The translations under genes and the position numbers were made by a program. A DNA stretch of 64,000 bases from Pezicula radicicola. Lineage: Eukaryota; Ascomycota; Leotiomycetes; Helotiales; Dermateaceae. Each line of letters begins with the position of its first letter. The first letter of the stretch is position 1. Location: assembly GCA_003008705.1 (NCBI GenBank), contig PDUO01000006.1, positions 691,295 through 755,294 on the forward strand, in the 5' to 3' direction. Of this stretch, positions 61,748 to 64,000 are shown piece by piece. Below the pieces are notes generated by a model, which was given only the letters and a program-made list of their open reading frames with translations, had not been told where the DNA came from and did not search any database.

Positions 61748-63980
61748 TCACCACATGTATCTAAAGTGGATATTTTGTTGATCCGTCAAATCCTTGAAGT
61801 CAGTATCCTGGTGTACTCTCTGGCCTGCAGCCTCATCTACACGATCACGACGCCTGTTCTCCCACCAGCAGTAGGTCATGTAAAGGCCGATAGTAATGAG
61901 CGATAGAACATATGATCCAAGGATAGCTGCCATTCCTAGCGGATATAATGGTGCTTGAGTCGTGATAAAGAAGTGCTGTAGAAAATATAGTTAGCAACAA
62001 TTCTTCGATTCCTACCAGGGAAAAGGAAAACTCACAGGCCCAATGATATTTGAAACGCAGTAAGCGATGAAGACCAAAGCATTTACTGTGACCTTCTTTG
62101 TATGCCCAGCGGTGTTTGCACTGTTAAGTCCAAGGGAGACGATATATGGGCCAAGGTAGAAATATGCAAAGTAAAGTGCAACTAGTCGGCCATTGAGGTT
62201 GGAAAGGGGAAGACAATAGACAAACACAGTAGAAATCAGGCCTATGATAAGCCCGACAATGATAATGATGCCGCGGAAATGGTGCTTTGGAAGATGCTTG
62301 GCAAGAAGAAAGACTGCGCCGTTACAGGCGTATGAAGACAAGGTCTGGATAATTCCTGGTGGAATGCTCAATAGCACCGCTTTCTGTGAGGAGTATCCCA
62401 AGCCTTTGATAATAAGGGGTGTGAACTAAAGCGAGAAATTAGCTGTCAATTCTTACACATGTTTGATATGTACTGTAAAATAAATGTTAAAACTCACATT
62501 GGTCAATCCACCATTAGGTATTGAGCTCCAAATATTGAAGAAAAACATGAGCCAAGTCTTAGGATCCCGCATTGCTTCCCAGAACTGATCCCACTTCCAC
62601 ACTCTGTTCTCGATACCAGTCTGATTTTCTCGAACTCTGTCGACTGCGATAGCTTTCTCTCGCTCAGTTATAAACTTCGCTGTGACTGGAGAATCCGGGA
62701 GGAAGATTCCAACGACAAGACCCCAGAGGATTGTCATAGATCCAGTGACCCAGAAAAATAGTCGCCATGGATTGTACCATTGGCCATCAGCAAACCCAAC
62801 ACTGAAAACCTATCAGCACGAACCTAGTCAGACTGACAGCCTGGTATTGACTTACGCATAGCCAATTGATCCAGTAAAAAGTGTAGCAAGACCAGTATAG
62901 AAAAGGCCCATTCTGATTGGTTGCTCTTCTCTACGATGACCATCAAATCAGCTTCTAAAAAGTGTGGTCAAGATGCAGAACTTCTAGGCAATGACCTACC
63001 TGGTATACCACATGCTAACAACAAGGAAATTACCGGGCACAATCGGTGCTTCTAGTACCCCAAGAAGGATACGCAGGGCCATCAGAGCCGGGAAGTTATT
63101 TACAAAACCTGTTCCAATGAGAATAATGCCGAATATGAACCTGTATTATCAGAGTCAGTAAATACGGGGTGGATATAAGTGTGTAAAACTTGATTCACGA
63201 GCTTTGGTATATGTATTAATCCCTAGAGATAGGTCTCAAAGCTCGTAAGTCAACCTAGATAGGAAATATGGCTTAGAGAATGTCTTTACTCAGCTGATGC
63301 CATCGTCTTGGCAATACGGAATCTCTGTAAAATCCTGCCAGATGGAATTGAAGCAAACATATATCCGACTGCTCAGGATCTTTAGTATTAGCCTTGCTTT
63401 CTCTAAGAAGTTAGAGGAGGAAGGGATGAAGCAGGCTCACGAACAATAAAAGGCGCTTCCAACCCATGCGTATCGATCACCTATAACGAGAAAAAGCACA
63501 GTGTCAGGTCAGCCACTCTAAAATAAAGTGAGAAGTTTAGGAAGCATGTTTAGAGCATAGAGACAGCTCTCAAGTCCTAGATATGCCTCGACGGGGGAAA
63601 AATATTGCGAGAAACTTACCCGTGAGGTTGCAATCTGTTTTCATGCCGTAGCTGTAGAAGTTAGGCCAAGCACTTTTTAGGCTTCATGTAATGAGAACTT
63701 ACACAGCACCGGTAGATGTTGTTATCTTGTCCAGAGCACTAAGTGATACATTGAACCAAAGGATTGGCACTAATCGTAAGTCCAGTTTCCACCTTAGTCT
63801 CTTCTCTTCCTTTCGTGTATAGGCACTGTCGCCATCCAATAGATCAGCATATGCAGCTGCAACATCTAGCTTGCTGTCTACTTCTTGGATCTTAAGAATA
63901 GAGCCATTTTGTACGTCCGGGCTGGTCGAGATCCCGCTGGCCACAGCTTTCGCCTGGTCTTTCTGGTCGAGATCAGCCAT
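61748..63980 (-). CDS. MFS permease, Dal5-like anion:cation symporter family
   Basis: Nine exons join in phase to about 520 residues: 63980-63703, 63651-63620, 63480-63445, 63368-63290, 63140-63000, 62930-62856, 62801-62498, 62425-62036, 61975-61748. The protein has a hydrophilic N-terminus, then motifs of the allantoate-permease type ACS family: LRWKLDLRLVPILW, the junction giving SAFYFGYMFASIPSG, LRILLGVLEAP, REEQPIRMGLFYTG, WRLFFWVTG and LPDSPVTAKF. It ends with a polar tail (YCWWENRRRDR...). Relatives import allantoate, vitamins or other organic anions with protons; the substrate here is unknown. The small exons were placed by family motif and phase, so their edges are less certain. The ATG at 63980 is close to the right edge. 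Confidence 0.87.
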
Positions 63981-64000
63981 CGTATCCCCAACCTGAAAAT

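Overview
The window is nuclear DNA of a filamentous ascomycete (Pezizomycotina). The genes are broken by short introns, mostly 45-60 nt, with GT(A/G)(A/T)GT-like donors, CT(A/G)AC branch sites and pyrimidine-rich acceptors. The gene set includes a hybrid histidine-kinase phytochrome, a Pex20-type peroxin, a Byr4-like septation regulator, a PDR-type ABC-G pump and secreted or GPI-anchored CAZymes. A helotialean (Leotiomycetes) source is my guess only. I rebuilt exon structures by hand by matching splice signals to family motifs and checking reading-frame phase across every junction. No tRNA, rRNA, CRISPR array, origin or intact transposon was seen.

Layout, left to right: a possible divergent gene at the left edge; Gcn20 (539-2968,+); a secreted AA12/sorbosone-dehydrogenase-like protein (3265-4740,-); an unrecognised, possibly decayed gene (6220-6850,-); a small cysteine-rich secreted protein (7707-8593,+) with a 3-nt microexon and an apparent frameshift; GH125 alpha-mannosidase (11893-13562,-); a phytochrome of about 1215 aa (14620-19195,-); a CRH-type GH16 cell-wall transglycosylase (20415-21700,-); GH2 beta-mannosidase (23455-26277,-); an 18-bp tandem array holding an assembly gap (about 26650-26860); an MFS transporter with a long acidic tail (27654-30801,-); an F-box protein (32909-34951,+); Sec13 (35597-36679,-) head to head with Pex20 (37119-38640,+); a 2-oxoglutarate/Fe(II) oxygenase (39259-40631,+); a 4-kb gene-free stretch; a Byr4-like protein (44701-48352,+); GH1 beta-glucosidase (49377-51941,+); a WD-repeat remnant (52432-52668,-); an ABC-G multidrug pump (55163-59810,-); and a Dal5-type MFS permease (61748-63980,-).

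The genes mix housekeeping functions (translation control, COPII coat, peroxisome import, septation) with accessory ones: five carbohydrate-active enzymes, three membrane transporters, a light sensor and an oxygenase. This is not an obvious biosynthetic cluster. GH125 plus GH2 beta-mannosidase, with GH16 between them, suggests a loose mannan/cell-wall theme, but they are not adjacent and this is inference.

The most unusual features are: a degenerate satellite-like family with a consensus unit of about 18 bp (TCAAATCAAGTGAGTTAT), scattered between genes and inside at least two oversized introns; four stop-free, multiple-of-three introns in the phytochrome, two of which interrupt the phosphorelay motifs; the 3-nt microexon; a GC-AG intron; and an extra exon that appears to extend Pex20.
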